A stretch of DNA of 5,229 nt, from contig JAPHUN010000137.1 of assembly GCA_026193435.1 (NCBI GenBank), positions 1 to 5,229 on the forward strand, in the 5' to 3' direction. Made by a program: the position numbers and the translations under genes. Source of the DNA: Chlorobium sp. (GTDB lineage: Bacteria > Bacteroidota > Chlorobiia > Chlorobiales > Chlorobiaceae). Positions 5,142 through 5,229 of the stretch are shown here, in pieces. How positions within the stretch are numbered: the first letter of the stretch is position 1; each line of letters starts with the position of its first letter. The notes below the pieces were generated by a model that did not search any database, had not been told where the DNA came from, and worked only from the letters and a program-made list of their open reading frames with translations.

Positions 5142-5229
5142 ATGGATATTATAGGAACAGTTCTAAACGTTAACGGTACGGTCTATGTGCGTTCCGAAGA
5201 TGGCAGTATACGCACCCTCAAGCCGGGTG
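5142..5229 (+). CDS. N-terminus of a protein with an adhesin retention-module-like start (partial)
   Basis: The gene runs off the right edge; 29 codons are visible, starting MDIIGTVLNVNGTVYVR and ending with a G-S-I-R-T-L-K-P-G segment. The pattern (I-G-T-V, a V-x-G-x-V-x-V-R strand, D-G-x-x-R-x-L-K-x-G) resembles the N-terminal retention module of large LapA-like type I-secreted adhesins, which holds the protein in the outer-membrane channel. There is no signal peptide, consistent with such adhesins carrying their secretion signal at the C-terminus. The start is strong: GGAGG at 5132-5136, five bases before the ATG. A FecR-like or other small beta domain is an alternative. Green sulfur bacteria are known to encode some exceptionally large surface proteins, but the length here cannot be seen. 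Confidence 0.5.
   Translation, partial: MDIIGTVLNVNGTVYVRSEDGSIRTLKPG

Noticed and set aside
1..5229. CRISPR array, insertion sequence or prophage genes
   Set aside because: No regularly spaced repeats, transposase, integrase or terminal inverted repeats with target duplications are visible.

Overview
The window looks like chromosomal DNA of a green sulfur bacterium (Chlorobiaceae/Chlorobiota, Chlorobium-like). The best taxonomic marker is the tmRNA at 2216-2619. Its internal reading frame encodes the tag ADDYSYAMAA, which I recall as the Chlorobium-type tag. The protein genes belong to widespread bacterial families and fit this assignment but do not prove it.

Layout from left to right. The first 55 bases hold the start of a minus-strand gene for a small helix-hairpin-helix protein (DUF4332-like), cut by the window edge. 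Next on the minus strand is a zinc-ribbon NUDIX hydrolase (180-734, possibly extended upstream). Divergent from it is a plus-strand pair with a 3-base gap: a BCP/PrxQ peroxiredoxin (990-1460) and a YqgE/AlgH (UPF0301) protein (1464-2027). The stretch 2028-2215 is not empty. It contains a 30-codon minus-strand ORF for a putative single-pass membrane peptide with a well-formed promoter upstream, and this promoter is interleaved with the likely tmRNA promoter. The tmRNA ends in an encoded CCA and is followed by a strong intrinsic terminator.

The right half carries a DNA-damage pair transcribed divergently: an SRAP/YedK/HMCES-type abasic-site shield protein (2715-3401, minus) and a UmuC-type Y-family polymerase (3473-4744, plus). 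The 71-base space between them holds a perfect 7-bp inverted repeat that overlaps candidate promoters for both genes, so one repressor may control both. No umuD is present in the window.

After umuC come about 400 bases with no convincing gene: an AT-rich and pyrimidine-rich stretch, several inverted repeats and possibly decayed coding remnants. The last 88 bases begin a plus-strand gene with an excellent ribosome binding site. Its N-terminus resembles the retention module of very large type I-secreted adhesins. That gene continues beyond the window.

The established families are ordinary. The parts that merit a second look are the small membrane ORF beside ssrA, the SRAP/umuC palindrome, and the adhesin-like start at the right edge.
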